The notes beneath the pieces are model-generated. The model had not been told where the DNA came from, did not search any database, and worked only from the letters and a program-made list of their open reading frames with translations. From Verrucomicrobiota bacterium (GTDB lineage: Bacteria; Verrucomicrobiota; Verrucomicrobiia; Verrucomicrobiales; Verrucomicrobiaceae), in contig VFKE01000056.1 in NCBI GenBank assembly GCA_009885695.1, forward strand, positions 1-64,000: DNA of 64,000 nt, in the 5' to 3' direction. The first letter of the stretch is position 1; each line of letters opens with the position of its first letter. Below are positions 48,299 to 57,842 of this stretch, piece after piece. The position numbers and the translations under genes were made by a program.

Positions 48299-49456
48299 AT
48301 GACCATCGTGTGGATCAACAAGCGCAACTGGAAGCATCCAGGGCCGATCGTGAACATGGGCGTGCGCAATGCCCATTCCTTCGCCAGCATCGGATTGCCG
48401 ACGCATCTTTTTCTCGGCCAAGGCACGGCGGACAGCCGCACGGATGAAGATCTACGCGATTTTTATGCGCTGGAGCCGCTGCCACATTTCACCGTCCATC
48501 GCGTGCCGCGTCGCGGCGGTCTGCTGGGAAGCGAAAGCGCCTCCGTTCGCAAAGCCGGGGTGCATCTCGTCCGGGAACTGGCGGCCAGGGAAGATGTGGC
48601 GGTCTTCACTCGCGACGCCGGTTTTCTGCCGCGCCTGGCCTGGATGTGCCGCGGCTCGCGTGTGCGGGGATTTTATGAACTGCATGACCTCTATGCGGAT
48701 CTGTCCTGGCGCGAGCGCAAACCGAGGGCCAGGGACTTGCGTGAAAAATGGCTGGAGCGCCTGTTGCTGCCGCGCATCTCCGGCCTGGTGTGCATCACTC
48801 GGGAGATGGAGAAGCGTTACCAGCAGATTTTTCCCCGGCAAGCCACCATCGCCCGACCGCTAGGGACCGACTTGCTGCCAGCGACCGATGTGGAACTGCG
48901 GCGGAAGTCGCGCACTCTTTTTTATGTGGGCCACATGCACGGGCCGAAAGGAGTTTCGTTTCTGCAAAAGGCCGCCATCGCGCTGGCAGGACATGGCGTG
49001 CGCACGGAATTCTGGGGCGGCTATGAAAAGGATGCGGAACGCATTCGCCAGGCGGCTTCAGCACGGGGGCTGCGCCAATGGATCGAAGCCGTGCCCTTTC
49101 AACCGCCAGCAGCCCTCCGCGCGGCGCTGGCGGAACGCGCCAGCCTGGGCGTGGCGATGCTCGCAGACACTTACTACAATCGTTATCTGACCTGCCCGGT
49201 GAAGGCGCTGGATTATCTCTCTCACGGCATCCCATCCATCGGCACCGATATTCCATCGGTGCGCGAAGTGTTGGATGATTCCGGGACTTACGTCACCGAA
49301 GGAAACCAAAAAGATTTTGTGAGCTCCGCTCTGCGACTTCTGGATGATCCCGCCGCTTACGCGGATGCGGTGAGCCGCACCCGCGCCCGCGCCGCTCAAA
49401 TTACCTGGCAGGAACGGGCCCGCGACTTGGCTGACTTCGCCCGCAGCAGCTTCTGA
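48299..49456 (+). CDS. Glycosyltransferase (GT4-like)
   Basis: YVGHMHGPKGVSFLQKAAIAL; RYLTCPVKALDYLSHGIPSIGTDIPSVREVL. Confidence 0.85.
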   Translation: MTIVWINKRNWKHPGPIVNMGVRNAHSFASIGLPTHLFLGQGTADSRTDEDLRDFYALEPLPHFTVHRVPRRGGLLGSESASVRKAGVHLVRELAAREDVAVFTRDAGFLPRLAWMCRGSRVRGFYELHDLYADLSWRERKPRARDLREKWLERLLLPRISGLVCITREMEKRYQQIFPRQATIARPLGTDLLPATDVELRRKSRTLFYVGHMHGPKGVSFLQKAAIALAGHGVRTEFWGGYEKDAERIRQAASARGLRQWIEAVPFQPPAALRAALAERASLGVAMLADTYYNRYLTCPVKALDYLSHGIPSIGTDIPSVREVLDDSGTYVTEGNQKDFVSSALRLLDDPAAYADAVSRTRARAAQITWQERARDLADFARSSF

Positions 49457-49464
49457 AACTGGTG

Positions 49465-51189
49465 TTACTTTTTCTGCATCGGAATCTCGCGGATCACGCG
49501 CCGGTCGATGTCATGAAAGGCTTTCCCATCAAAAAGAATGCGCTCGAACTCAACCTCGATCATTATCACTCCGGATTCGCCCCGATAGGTTTTCTCTGGC
49601 GGGTGAGTTGAATAGACATAGGCGTGCAACGGCGGAGAGAGAAAATGCAGCCCATCCGCCAGCACTCCATGCTGCTCCTGATAGTTCTTCATCCAAGTGC
49701 GGAGAAATTCATCGAACTGGGGATTGTGCTTGGCATCGCGGACGGGTTTCGCAGTAACAGTGCCGAGCTTCTGAATCATGAAGCGCGCCTCATCGACTGT
49801 CTTGATTCCGCGCATTTGATGAGCCGCCTTCCAGTCATGGATGGCACCAAAGGTCCGCGTGAGAATCTTCTCCCCTCCCGTGCCATCTTCGCGCAAATGA
49901 AGATGATGAAACTGCGTCTGGATCATCGGGAAGTCATAGGGCTCGAAAAATGTGGGCGTGATATAAAGCCGGCGTCCATCCTCCATCACCGCATGGAGCG
50001 CGTATCGCTCCGTGATCTGGGAATCGAACCAGGCCAGCTTGCTCGCCTTGTGCGAATGCGCCGTGAGGAGCATGTAAATCATCGAGCACAGCATGACCGG
50101 CATCGTGAATAATGCGAGGCCGCCGGATCGCGCGGGTGTGACTTCATCCTCCGGCTCCTTATGCCAGAAGGCCGCCACGATGGCCAGTTGAGCGAGAATC
50201 CAGTTCCAAAATGTATCGCCAGAAAAAAAATAGATGCCCATGTGCAGCAGCGCGCGACCCGCCGCCAGGAACACGAACCAGCGGCGGTTCCAAAAAGCTG
50301 TCAGCAACGCCACCTCGATGAAGATCACGAAGATCTTGAGCGGCACCGCCAAGGCTTGCAGTGCCCCATGCAGGCGGATCACGCCTGCCTGATCCCACAG
50401 GAGATTCCATCCGTAGAGAAAAGTGGAGATCGTGAGGTGGTAGAGATCATCATGGAGCGCCCAGTCAGCCCAGTTCTGACCGATCTTCAGCTTCGCCAGG
50501 CCGGGGAGCCAGTAGTGAATAAGATTGGCACCGATGAAGACCACCGTCAGCATCGGCAGTCGAGCCGGCAGCCAGCGCAGCAGCCAGGGCCGCGCCAGTC
50601 CCGCCGCGGCGAGCATGAAGGCCATGTCCAGAATCATCTTTCGATTTGTGGATTCCGCATCCGCGAGGCCGGTGCCCTGCCATTGCAGAAAACTGGTCAG
50701 CACCGCTAACAGCAGCAATGGAAAAATGGAAGGCCTTCTCAAGGTCGCCACTCCCAGCAGCAGAATCACCAGTCGGTCCATCACATGTGCCCGGCCAAAA
50801 AAATAGTTGTAGGGATAAAGCGCCGTCGTCCAGACGAGAATGATGATGATGGTCCACACCACATAATGCAATCTGCCGCCGGGAAAGAAACCGCGCCACG
50901 AGCGCCATTCGCGATTCTGCCAGGCGAAAACTCCACCCAGCACCACGCCCAGCCAGAATCGCCCGTCGCCCACGCTGCGCATCAAAGCGGACCACAAAAA
51001 TGAACTGGAGCGGAAGTCCGGCGAAACCATGGACTCCGCCGGAATCCGCACCAGGCAGTAAAGCCCGAAAACCCCGCCGAGAACCAGGAGCATCTGCAGG
51101 CAGGAAACCCAAGGGAACGAACGTGCGGGAGAAGCTGATGAAGCCAGAGTCGGAGAAGTCATCTTCGATATCTTGGCACGGACGATCAC
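49465..51189 (-). CDS. Polytopic membrane protein, HTTM/gamma-carboxylase-like
   Basis: Multiple TM helices; HLTISTFLYGWNLLWDQAGVIRLHG...LHMGIYFFSGDTFWNW resembles HTTM proteins. Confidence 0.5.
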   Translation of the reverse strand: MIVRAKISKMTSPTLASSASPARSFPWVSCLQMLLVLGGVFGLYCLVRIPAESMVSPDFRSSSFLWSALMRSVGDGRFWLGVVLGGVFAWQNREWRSWRGFFPGGRLHYVVWTIIIILVWTTALYPYNYFFGRAHVMDRLVILLLGVATLRRPSIFPLLLLAVLTSFLQWQGTGLADAESTNRKMILDMAFMLAAAGLARPWLLRWLPARLPMLTVVFIGANLIHYWLPGLAKLKIGQNWADWALHDDLYHLTISTFLYGWNLLWDQAGVIRLHGALQALAVPLKIFVIFIEVALLTAFWNRRWFVFLAAGRALLHMGIYFFSGDTFWNWILAQLAIVAAFWHKEPEDEVTPARSGGLALFTMPVMLCSMIYMLLTAHSHKASKLAWFDSQITERYALHAVMEDGRRLYITPTFFEPYDFPMIQTQFHHLHLREDGTGGEKILTRTFGAIHDWKAAHQMRGIKTVDEARFMIQKLGTVTAKPVRDAKHNPQFDEFLRTWMKNYQEQHGVLADGLHFLSPPLHAYVYSTHPPEKTYRGESGVIMIEVEFERILFDGKAFHDIDRRVIREIPMQKK

Positions 51190-51207
51190 TGTTTGGCAAC
51201 CCCGACG

Positions 51208-51933
51208 CTACCAGATGCCAAGTTCTTCCAATGCCCGCGTGACGTTGCCGGCCCAGTCCTTGTTCGCGGCAGGACTCGCAGGACTCGGATGCAAGATGCG
51301 CGCGATTTTCAGATTCGGAAAATGGGGCTGCAATAGTTTAGCGCGCCCTTCAGCGAAACCGCCAACTCCAATGAGCCACTCCGGCTGGAGAATCTCCACG
51401 ACGCGACGCAAATGATCATCACAGGCGGCGAACACAGGTTCCATCTCCCGCGCAATGATTTTGTCCGGAGTAAGGTTGGCGCCAGTCTCTGACATGAAAA
51501 CAAGCGGACAGAAGTTGGCGACAAAATGATCCTTGAAAAAATTTATGGCAGAACCGTAGCGCTGAGCGAACAAGCCCCATAACCTGCGGCCGCTGACTTC
51601 GCTTTTGGGGCAGTCAAAACCAAGGATGGGACGCTTCGGATGCTCGCGCGCAGGCTTGCCGACAGCCTCGCGGATGCCCATCCAGTCGCGCACGGCCGCA
51701 ATCTCCCCAAAGGGCACACCGGTTTGGGCCATGCCAAAGGGACCCGGGTTCATGCCGAGAAAGATAATTTTCTTCAATCCACCACCGAAACGCGAGAGGT
51801 AGGCTTCATGCGATGCACGGGCATAGTCGAGCGGATCATAAACATGCGTGACCGGATCGCTGAAGCTCAAGCTCCGCAGCGCATCCGACAAGGAGCGGGC
51901 GGCGTCGGTCAGCGTCTCGCGTTGAACTACCAT
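51208..51933 (-). CDS. SMUG1-like uracil-DNA glycosylase
   Basis: KKIIFLGMNPGPFGMAQTGVPFGEIAAVRDWMGI; RILHPSPASPAANKDWAGNV. Confidence 0.9.
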   Translation of the reverse strand: MVVQRETLTDAARSLSDALRSLSFSDPVTHVYDPLDYARASHEAYLSRFGGGLKKIIFLGMNPGPFGMAQTGVPFGEIAAVRDWMGIREAVGKPAREHPKRPILGFDCPKSEVSGRRLWGLFAQRYGSAINFFKDHFVANFCPLVFMSETGANLTPDKIIAREMEPVFAACDDHLRRVVEILQPEWLIGVGGFAEGRAKLLQPHFPNLKIARILHPSPASPAANKDWAGNVTRALEELGIW

Positions 51934-53873
51934 TTGCTGCCCGGATTCTTAAAATAATGTTCTGCGAGCTTCAGGGCCTGACTGGCGTGCTGGTCTGGGG
52001 ACATGATGAATGGCCAGATGATGACCTCGCGAATGTCCCCGGTGAAAAGCATGTTGGGTGCGGGTGGACGCGCGGGGTTGGTGACTGCCTCGGACACATT
52101 GATTTCGCTAAGCGCGGACCAGCCAGGAGGCATGATACATTCGCCAGATGATTTTCCGCCGTCGGTGCCGCTCCGCACTGTAAGTGTGATTTTTTTTATC
52201 TCGGGATCCAGGCGAAGACTGACCAGGCTAAAAATGTTTGTGCTCCGGTCACCAACCTTGCACTCATAGGCAAGTTGCTTTCCCTTGGGCGGCTGAGCGC
52301 TGGCCTTGGCTCGGAACTCATTATTAGGAAACGCCTGCAATTGGATCCATTCATTATTGCCCTTGTTATGAAGTCGCAAAATTGTCACTTCTTTGTTGGT
52401 TATCCGGGGTCGAACAATCAAAAAAATCGTCATTCCCTTGTCTTTCACGTTTTTGCCGAACGGATAGTCCTTCACATCACCCGGACTGGCCACGTGGAAC
52501 ATGCATTTACCGGCATCGAAGCGCAACAGGCTGATCTTTTTCTTAAATTCACCAGGCTGTTCGACGATTTGCATCGGGCAATTCTCCCTACGCCGGTCGC
52601 ATGCGCCGAGAACGGCATCGCCGGCAGCAGGTGAAAGATCGCGCCAGCTCAGGATCAGACTACCGGACTTCGCAGGAGAAATGGTTGCGCCAGCTTCAGA
52701 CCAAGCCTCCATTTTTTCACCGGAAACCCAATGAATGATGGAGCCATCCACAATTGCATCAGCCGGTGGTGCTCCGAGCAAGCCCGCTGATTCACCATAC
52801 ATTTTTATAAACAAAAAAGTACCGCCGCCTATGAGCACGAAGATGCCAATGACGATGTAGAGCCATGCCAGGCTGTTCTTGGCACGAGGCAGCGGTGATG
52901 CTTGGAATAAATTATTCTCAGGCTGTGCCTTCGGCTGAAGTGAACTCGTAGTGCGCGGCGATAATGTTCCCGTCGCGGGACGCGCCACGCTGCTGGAGAT
53001 CGAAGCAGCCGGACCATCTCCGATGGCGGCGGGTTCGCTGATCACTCCTTCCGCAGCGAGACCGCGCAGTGAGTCAAGCGCCTGCTGCGCATTTGCGGGC
53101 CGATCCCCTGGATCGCTGTTCATCAGCCACATCACCCAGTCGCAGAGTTGTGAAGGTAGATCAGAACGTAAATCATGCAGAAGTGTGACTTGATGCTTCA
53201 GATGCATGTCCATCACCCCGGCCACTGTTGCCGCCTGGAATGGACGTTGTCCGGTCAACGCCTGATAATAGACACAACCGAGCGAATACAAATCCGTGCG
53301 ACCATCCAGCGGTTTACGCAGGAACTGCTCTGGTGCCATGTAGAAAATGGAACCGAGGATGTGGCCACGATGGTCCTCGGTCTGCTTTTTCGCGCCATAC
53401 GAAAGCCGGGCGAGACCGAAGTCCACGATCTTGATCTGCAACCGCCCCCCGGGCAGCCGTTTCACCTTCATGTTCTCGGGTTTCAGATCGCGATGCAGGA
53501 TGCTCTGGCCGTGCGCGGAGAGCACGCCTTCGAGCGTCTGGGTGGCCAGTTCATAAAAGTCTCCAATGCCAACCTTGCTGCCCAGGATCCAGTCGGAGAG
53601 CGTGTCGCCCTCCAGAAGCTCCATCACGATAAACAGGCCGTTCTCATCGCTGGCCAGATCGTAGATGGTGACGATGTTCGGATGCTGCAGCGTGGCGAGC
53701 GATGCCGCCTCATTCTTTAGGGCCGACGACTGGGTGTCCTGCTTCTGCTCCTCTTCCTTGGTGAGCAGCCGTTTCAACGCGACGTAGCGGTTGAGCTGCG
53801 TGTCGTAAGCCTTGCACACCGAGCCGGCACCGCCCGCGCCAAGCTCTTCAAGAATTTTATAGCGACCTGACAT
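51927..53873 (-). CDS. Ser/Thr protein kinase, single TM, C-terminal LamG/ConA-like region
   Basis: LGAGGAGSVCKAYD; ILHRDLKPENMKV; KIVDFGLARLS; TM LYIVIGIFVLIGGGTFLFI. Confidence 0.92.
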   Translation of the reverse strand: MSGRYKILEELGAGGAGSVCKAYDTQLNRYVALKRLLTKEEEQKQDTQSSALKNEAASLATLQHPNIVTIYDLASDENGLFIVMELLEGDTLSDWILGSKVGIGDFYELATQTLEGVLSAHGQSILHRDLKPENMKVKRLPGGRLQIKIVDFGLARLSYGAKKQTEDHRGHILGSIFYMAPEQFLRKPLDGRTDLYSLGCVYYQALTGQRPFQAATVAGVMDMHLKHQVTLLHDLRSDLPSQLCDWVMWLMNSDPGDRPANAQQALDSLRGLAAEGVISEPAAIGDGPAASISSSVARPATGTLSPRTTSSLQPKAQPENNLFQASPLPRAKNSLAWLYIVIGIFVLIGGGTFLFIKMYGESAGLLGAPPADAIVDGSIIHWVSGEKMEAWSEAGATISPAKSGSLILSWRDLSPAAGDAVLGACDRRRENCPMQIVEQPGEFKKKISLLRFDAGKCMFHVASPGDVKDYPFGKNVKDKGMTIFLIVRPRITNKEVTILRLHNKGNNEWIQLQAFPNNEFRAKASAQPPKGKQLAYECKVGDRSTNIFSLVSLRLDPEIKKITLTVRSGTDGGKSSGECIMPPGWSALSEINVSEAVTNPARPPAPNMLFTGDIREVIIWPFIMSPDQHASQALKLAEHYFKNPGSKW

Positions 53874-53927
53874 AAAATTGAATGAGCGGACAAAATCCGC
53901 ATTCCAGACCTTCTCAAGGTTTTTTAT

Positions 53928-54968
53928 TCATATCCGGACGGCGCCACATCGCGCCTGGATTTCCGCGATAGCCCACTGCGCGTGCTCGGCGATCAACGGC
54001 TCCTCATCCCGCGCTGCTTCGTTCAATGCTGGCAAATCATCGATCGTGCCGATGTTCCCCAGCACAACGCACACGTTGCGCAGGAACGCGGGACGCTTGA
54101 TCCGCTTGATGGGTGATCTGCGAAACATCTCGCGAAACCCATCTACGGTGAGCTTGAGAAAGTCGCGCAGCTTCATGTCGAACACGGCATCGCGCGCCTG
54201 AAACGCAGCTTCGCGCGAGGCCACGGCGAAACGGTTCCACGGACAGGCATCGAGACAGTCATCGCAACCGTAGATGCGGTCACCGATGGCGCGGCGAAAC
54301 TCCAGCGGAATGCTCCCCTTGTGTTCGATGGTGAGATACGAAATGCAGCGCCGGGCGTCGAGCCGGCGCGGTGCGGTGATGGCCTGGGTGGGACACGCGA
54401 CCATGCAGCGCGTGCACTTGCCGCACAAATCGCGCTGCGGCGCATCCGGTTCCAAGGGCAGGGTGGTCAGTATTTCCGCAAGGAAAAACCATGTGCCAAG
54501 AGAACGATGGATTTGCATGGTGCTCTTCCCATTCCAGCCGAGGCCGGCCTCGTTCGCAAAGTCCCGCTCCAGAACCGGGCCCGTGTCCACATAGCATTTC
54601 TGTGTGCCCCCGTGGGTGTTAAGCCATTCATCCAGCGAGCGTAACTTCTCCGCGATGAGATCGTGATAGTCTTCATTCCAGGCATAGCGCGCGATTTTTC
54701 CTTCCAGCGCTCCCGGCTGCTGCGCTCCCGGAAAATAATTCATGGCCAGCACGATGACCGACTTCGCACCGGGCAACACTGCGACTGGATCACCGCGCCG
54801 TTCCATGTTGCGCGCCATCCATGCCATGTCGCCGTGCTTCCCCTCGGCAATCCACTGCTCGAACAAAGCGCGATGGGCCGCTGGTTGCGCCGTGGCAATC
54901 CGGCAGTCGCCGAAGCCCGCTACCCGCGCCCTCGAAACCAGATCTTGTTTCAACTGCTCCATGCCCAT
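53928..54968 (-). CDS. queG: Epoxyqueuosine reductase
   Basis: YVDTGPVLERDFANEAGLGWNGKSTMQI; CGKCTRCMVACPTQAI; YGCDDCLDACPWN. Confidence 0.96.
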   Translation of the reverse strand: MGMEQLKQDLVSRARVAGFGDCRIATAQPAAHRALFEQWIAEGKHGDMAWMARNMERRGDPVAVLPGAKSVIVLAMNYFPGAQQPGALEGKIARYAWNEDYHDLIAEKLRSLDEWLNTHGGTQKCYVDTGPVLERDFANEAGLGWNGKSTMQIHRSLGTWFFLAEILTTLPLEPDAPQRDLCGKCTRCMVACPTQAITAPRRLDARRCISYLTIEHKGSIPLEFRRAIGDRIYGCDDCLDACPWNRFAVASREAAFQARDAVFDMKLRDFLKLTVDGFREMFRRSPIKRIKRPAFLRNVCVVLGNIGTIDDLPALNEAARDEEPLIAEHAQWAIAEIQARCGAVRI

Positions 54969-55015
54969 GTAAGGCTCAAGATGCCACCGGCTTGGTTTCG
55001 TGCTACTGATACCTC

Positions 55016-57514
55016 GTGATTCCCCGACTCCAGCCCCCTGAATTGCTCGCGCCCTCAGGCAACTGGGACTGCGCGCGCGCCGCAGTGGCCAACGGCGCTG
55101 ACGCGATTTACTTCGGGCTGCCGCGATTCAACGCCCGGCTGCGCGCGGACAATTTTACGGATGATGATTTGCCGCGGCTCATGGAATTTCTCCACCAACA
55201 TGGCGTGCGCGGCCACTGCGCGTTTAACACATTGATCTTCACCAGTGAACTGGCCGATGCAGAAAGACAAATCCGCCTGCTGGACGATACAGGCGTGGAC
55301 GCTGTGATCGTGCAGGACCTCGGTCTCGCACGGATGATCAAAGACATCGCGCCGCGGATCAAACTCCACGCCAGCACGCAGATGACCATCACTTCGCCAG
55401 AAGGCTTGCGTTTTGCGCGCAAGCTCGGACTCGATCTGGCGGTGCTGGCGCGGGAATTATCGCTGCGGGATTTGGAACGATTTCAAAGGGAAAACAATCC
55501 GCTGCCGCTGGAAGTGTTCGTGCATGGCGCGCTCTGTGTGGCCTATTCCGGCCAGTGCCTGACGAGTGAATCGCTCGGCCGGCGCAGCGCCAACCGGGGC
55601 GAATGCGCACAGGCCTGCCGGATGCCCTATGAATTGATCGTCGATGGCGTGAAGCAGGATCTCGGTGAGAAGCGCTACCTGCTTTCGCCTCAAGACCTTG
55701 CGGCGGTGGATGAAATCCCGCGACTGATCGAACTCGGCGTGCGCAGCTTCAAAATTGAAGGCCGGCTGAAGACACCGGAATATGTCGCGGCGGTGACTGG
55801 AGTGTATCGCAAGGCCATTGATGCAGCGATGAAGGTTCAAGGTTCAGGGTTCAGGGTTCAAGGTTGTGATGAAGAAGATCGCCATGCCTTGGAGATGACC
55901 TTCAGCCGCGGTTTGTATTCCGGCTGGATGCACGGCGTGAACCATCAAGAATTAGTGGGCGCGCGCTTTGGCAAAAAGCGCGGGCCGTTCATCGGTGAAG
56001 TTCTGCGTCATGCGACCGATGGCGTGGAGTTGACCGAAATGCGCGTGCCACTGAAGCCGGGCGACGGAGTGGTGTTTGAGAATCCGAGCAACACCGACTA
56101 CGAACAAGGTGGATTCCTCTACGCCGTGAAAGGCAACTGCATCGAATTCCAACGCGAGAAACTCGACTTCACACGCATCCCACTGGGAACACGCCTCTAT
56201 AAAACGAGTGATCCGGCGCTGGACAAGAAGTTGCGTGCGACATTCCAAGGCGAGATTCCCCTGCGCAAGCAGCGCGCCCTGCACTTGAGCGTCAGTGGCG
56301 CAGCGGGTGAATCACTGACGCTCTCGCTGCTTGATGACAAAGGTCAAGCCGCTGAAAGTGTGACATCCGGAATGCCATTGCAGGTAGCGCAAAAACGACC
56401 GCTGACTCGGGAGTCACTCCTGGAGCAATTCGGAAAACTGGGTGGCACACCGTATGAAATCGCCACGCTCGAAGTGCGGCTGGAAGATGATTTGATTCTG
56501 CCGATAAGTGAGTTGAACCGGATGCGGCGGGCCTTGGTGGAAAAGTTGAGTGGCACCGGCTTGCAGCCGGTGTGTAGCGCAGGCATCTTGCCTGCACAGG
56601 ATGCTGCACTGGCGGACAGAATGTCCGCCCTCCACACAGGCTCCAAGCCTGTGCCACAAGCCGAACCGTCGTTGTTCATCCTCTGCCGCAATTCCGAGCA
56701 GATCACCGCAGCACTCGATGCCAATGTGACGCGAATTTACGCGGACTTCGAAGACATCCGGCTGTTCGCGGAAGCGGTTGCGCAGGTGCGACAGCACGGT
56801 GGTGGCACGGAGATATTCCTCGCCACGCCGCGTATCCAGAAACCGGGTGAGTCCGGATATTTCAAGCTGATATCCAACGCAAAGCCAGATGGCGTGCTGA
56901 TCCGCAACCTGGGGTCGATCGAATTTTTCGCATCATTGGGACTGCGAATGGCGGGAGATTTTTCACTCAACGTGGCCAACCCGCTCACCGCTGATTTCTT
57001 GATCGAATCCGGACTGGAACGGCTCACGGTTTCTTACGATCTGGACATCGGCCAGGTGCTCGATCTGCTGCGCGCGGCACCACCGTCCTGGTTTGAACTC
57101 ACGCTGCACCAGCACATGCCGATGTTTCACATGGAGCACTGCGTCTTCGCCGCGTTCATGTCGCAAGGGAAAACATCGCTCGACTGCGGTCGCCCCTGCG
57201 AAAAACACAGCGTCAAACTGCGCGACCGTGTGGGCATGGAACACCCGTTGAAAGCGGACGTCGGCTGCCGGAACACGCTGTTCAACGCCGTGCCGCAGAC
57301 CGGGGCCAGGTTCTTCAGCGATCTGATGCAGGCCGGACTGCGACACTATCGGGTGGAACTTCTTGAGGAATCCGCCAGCGCCGCCGCCCAGGTAATTGAA
57401 ACTTACCAGGCGTTGCTCAGCGGCGCGCGCGGCGGTGCCTTGCTCTGGCGCGAACTTCGGGCGCAATCACAACTCGGCGTGACCAGCGGGACCTTGCGGA
57501 CGGATGACAAATAA
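55016..57514 (+). CDS. U32-family peptidase with heptamer array and REP insert in coding region
   Basis: LLAPSGNWDCARAAVANGADAIYFGL; HGALCVAYSGQCLTSESLGRRSANRGECAQACRMPYEL; RSFKIEGRLKTPEYVA. Confidence 0.93.
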   Translation: MIPRLQPPELLAPSGNWDCARAAVANGADAIYFGLPRFNARLRADNFTDDDLPRLMEFLHQHGVRGHCAFNTLIFTSELADAERQIRLLDDTGVDAVIVQDLGLARMIKDIAPRIKLHASTQMTITSPEGLRFARKLGLDLAVLARELSLRDLERFQRENNPLPLEVFVHGALCVAYSGQCLTSESLGRRSANRGECAQACRMPYELIVDGVKQDLGEKRYLLSPQDLAAVDEIPRLIELGVRSFKIEGRLKTPEYVAAVTGVYRKAIDAAMKVQGSGFRVQGCDEEDRHALEMTFSRGLYSGWMHGVNHQELVGARFGKKRGPFIGEVLRHATDGVELTEMRVPLKPGDGVVFENPSNTDYEQGGFLYAVKGNCIEFQREKLDFTRIPLGTRLYKTSDPALDKKLRATFQGEIPLRKQRALHLSVSGAAGESLTLSLLDDKGQAAESVTSGMPLQVAQKRPLTRESLLEQFGKLGGTPYEIATLEVRLEDDLILPISELNRMRRALVEKLSGTGLQPVCSAGILPAQDAALADRMSALHTGSKPVPQAEPSLFILCRNSEQITAALDANVTRIYADFEDIRLFAEAVAQVRQHGGGTEIFLATPRIQKPGESGYFKLISNAKPDGVLIRNLGSIEFFASLGLRMAGDFSLNVANPLTADFLIESGLERLTVSYDLDIGQVLDLLRAAPPSWFELTLHQHMPMFHMEHCVFAAFMSQGKTSLDCGRPCEKHSVKLRDRVGMEHPLKADVGCRNTLFNAVPQTGARFFSDLMQAGLRHYRVELLEESASAAAQVIETYQALLSGARGGALLWRELRAQSQLGVTSGTLRTDDK
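55834..55868. repeat. Heptamer array (GGTTCAR)x5 in U32 gene
   Basis: ggttcaa ggttcag ggttcag ggttcaa ggttgtg, encodes KVQGSGFRVQGCD. Confidence 0.92.
56549..56659. repeat. REP-like element in U32 gene
   Basis: agtggcaccggcttgcagccggtg...cacacaggctccaagcctgtgccac; encodes SGTGLQPVCSAGILPAQDAALADRMSALHTGSKPVPQ. Confidence 0.9.
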
Positions 57515-57537
57515 TTCTCAGACCACGCGCGCCTTCT

Positions 57538-57737
57538 GTCGCAGAGCGACAATGGATGATAGCCGTGGGTTTCAACCCACGGTTGACGTCCACAAGCGTA
57601 TCCGTCGCGTAGCGACGACGGAACCGGGCTTTGCCAAGCTGTCTCATCGAGTTACATTGTCGCTACGAGACAAAATTAATTTGCGGCTACGACCGTGGGT
57701 TGAAACCCACGGCTACCGTCCGCCGTTGCTCTGCGAC
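57538..57737. mobile_element. MITE-like element, about 200 bp, with about 45-nt imperfect terminal inverted repeats
   Basis: gtcgcagagcgacaatggatgatagccgtgggtttcaacccacgg at the left, inverted counterpart at the right; internal hairpins. Confidence 0.75.
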
Positions 57738-57783
57738 GTGAAGAAACAGCATTGGACACGCTATTTATTATCAGGTGTAAAAT

Positions 57784-57817
57784 ATGAAGCGCGCGAGGCC
57801 CCCCTCGCGCGCTTCAT
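57784..57817. terminator. Bidirectional terminator-like hairpin
   Basis: Perfect 14-bp stem ATGAAGCGCGCGAG/CTCGCGCGCTTCAT between convergent genes. Confidence 0.75.
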
Positions 57818-57842
57818 GTGACGTGCCGTGCTTGAAATCAGT

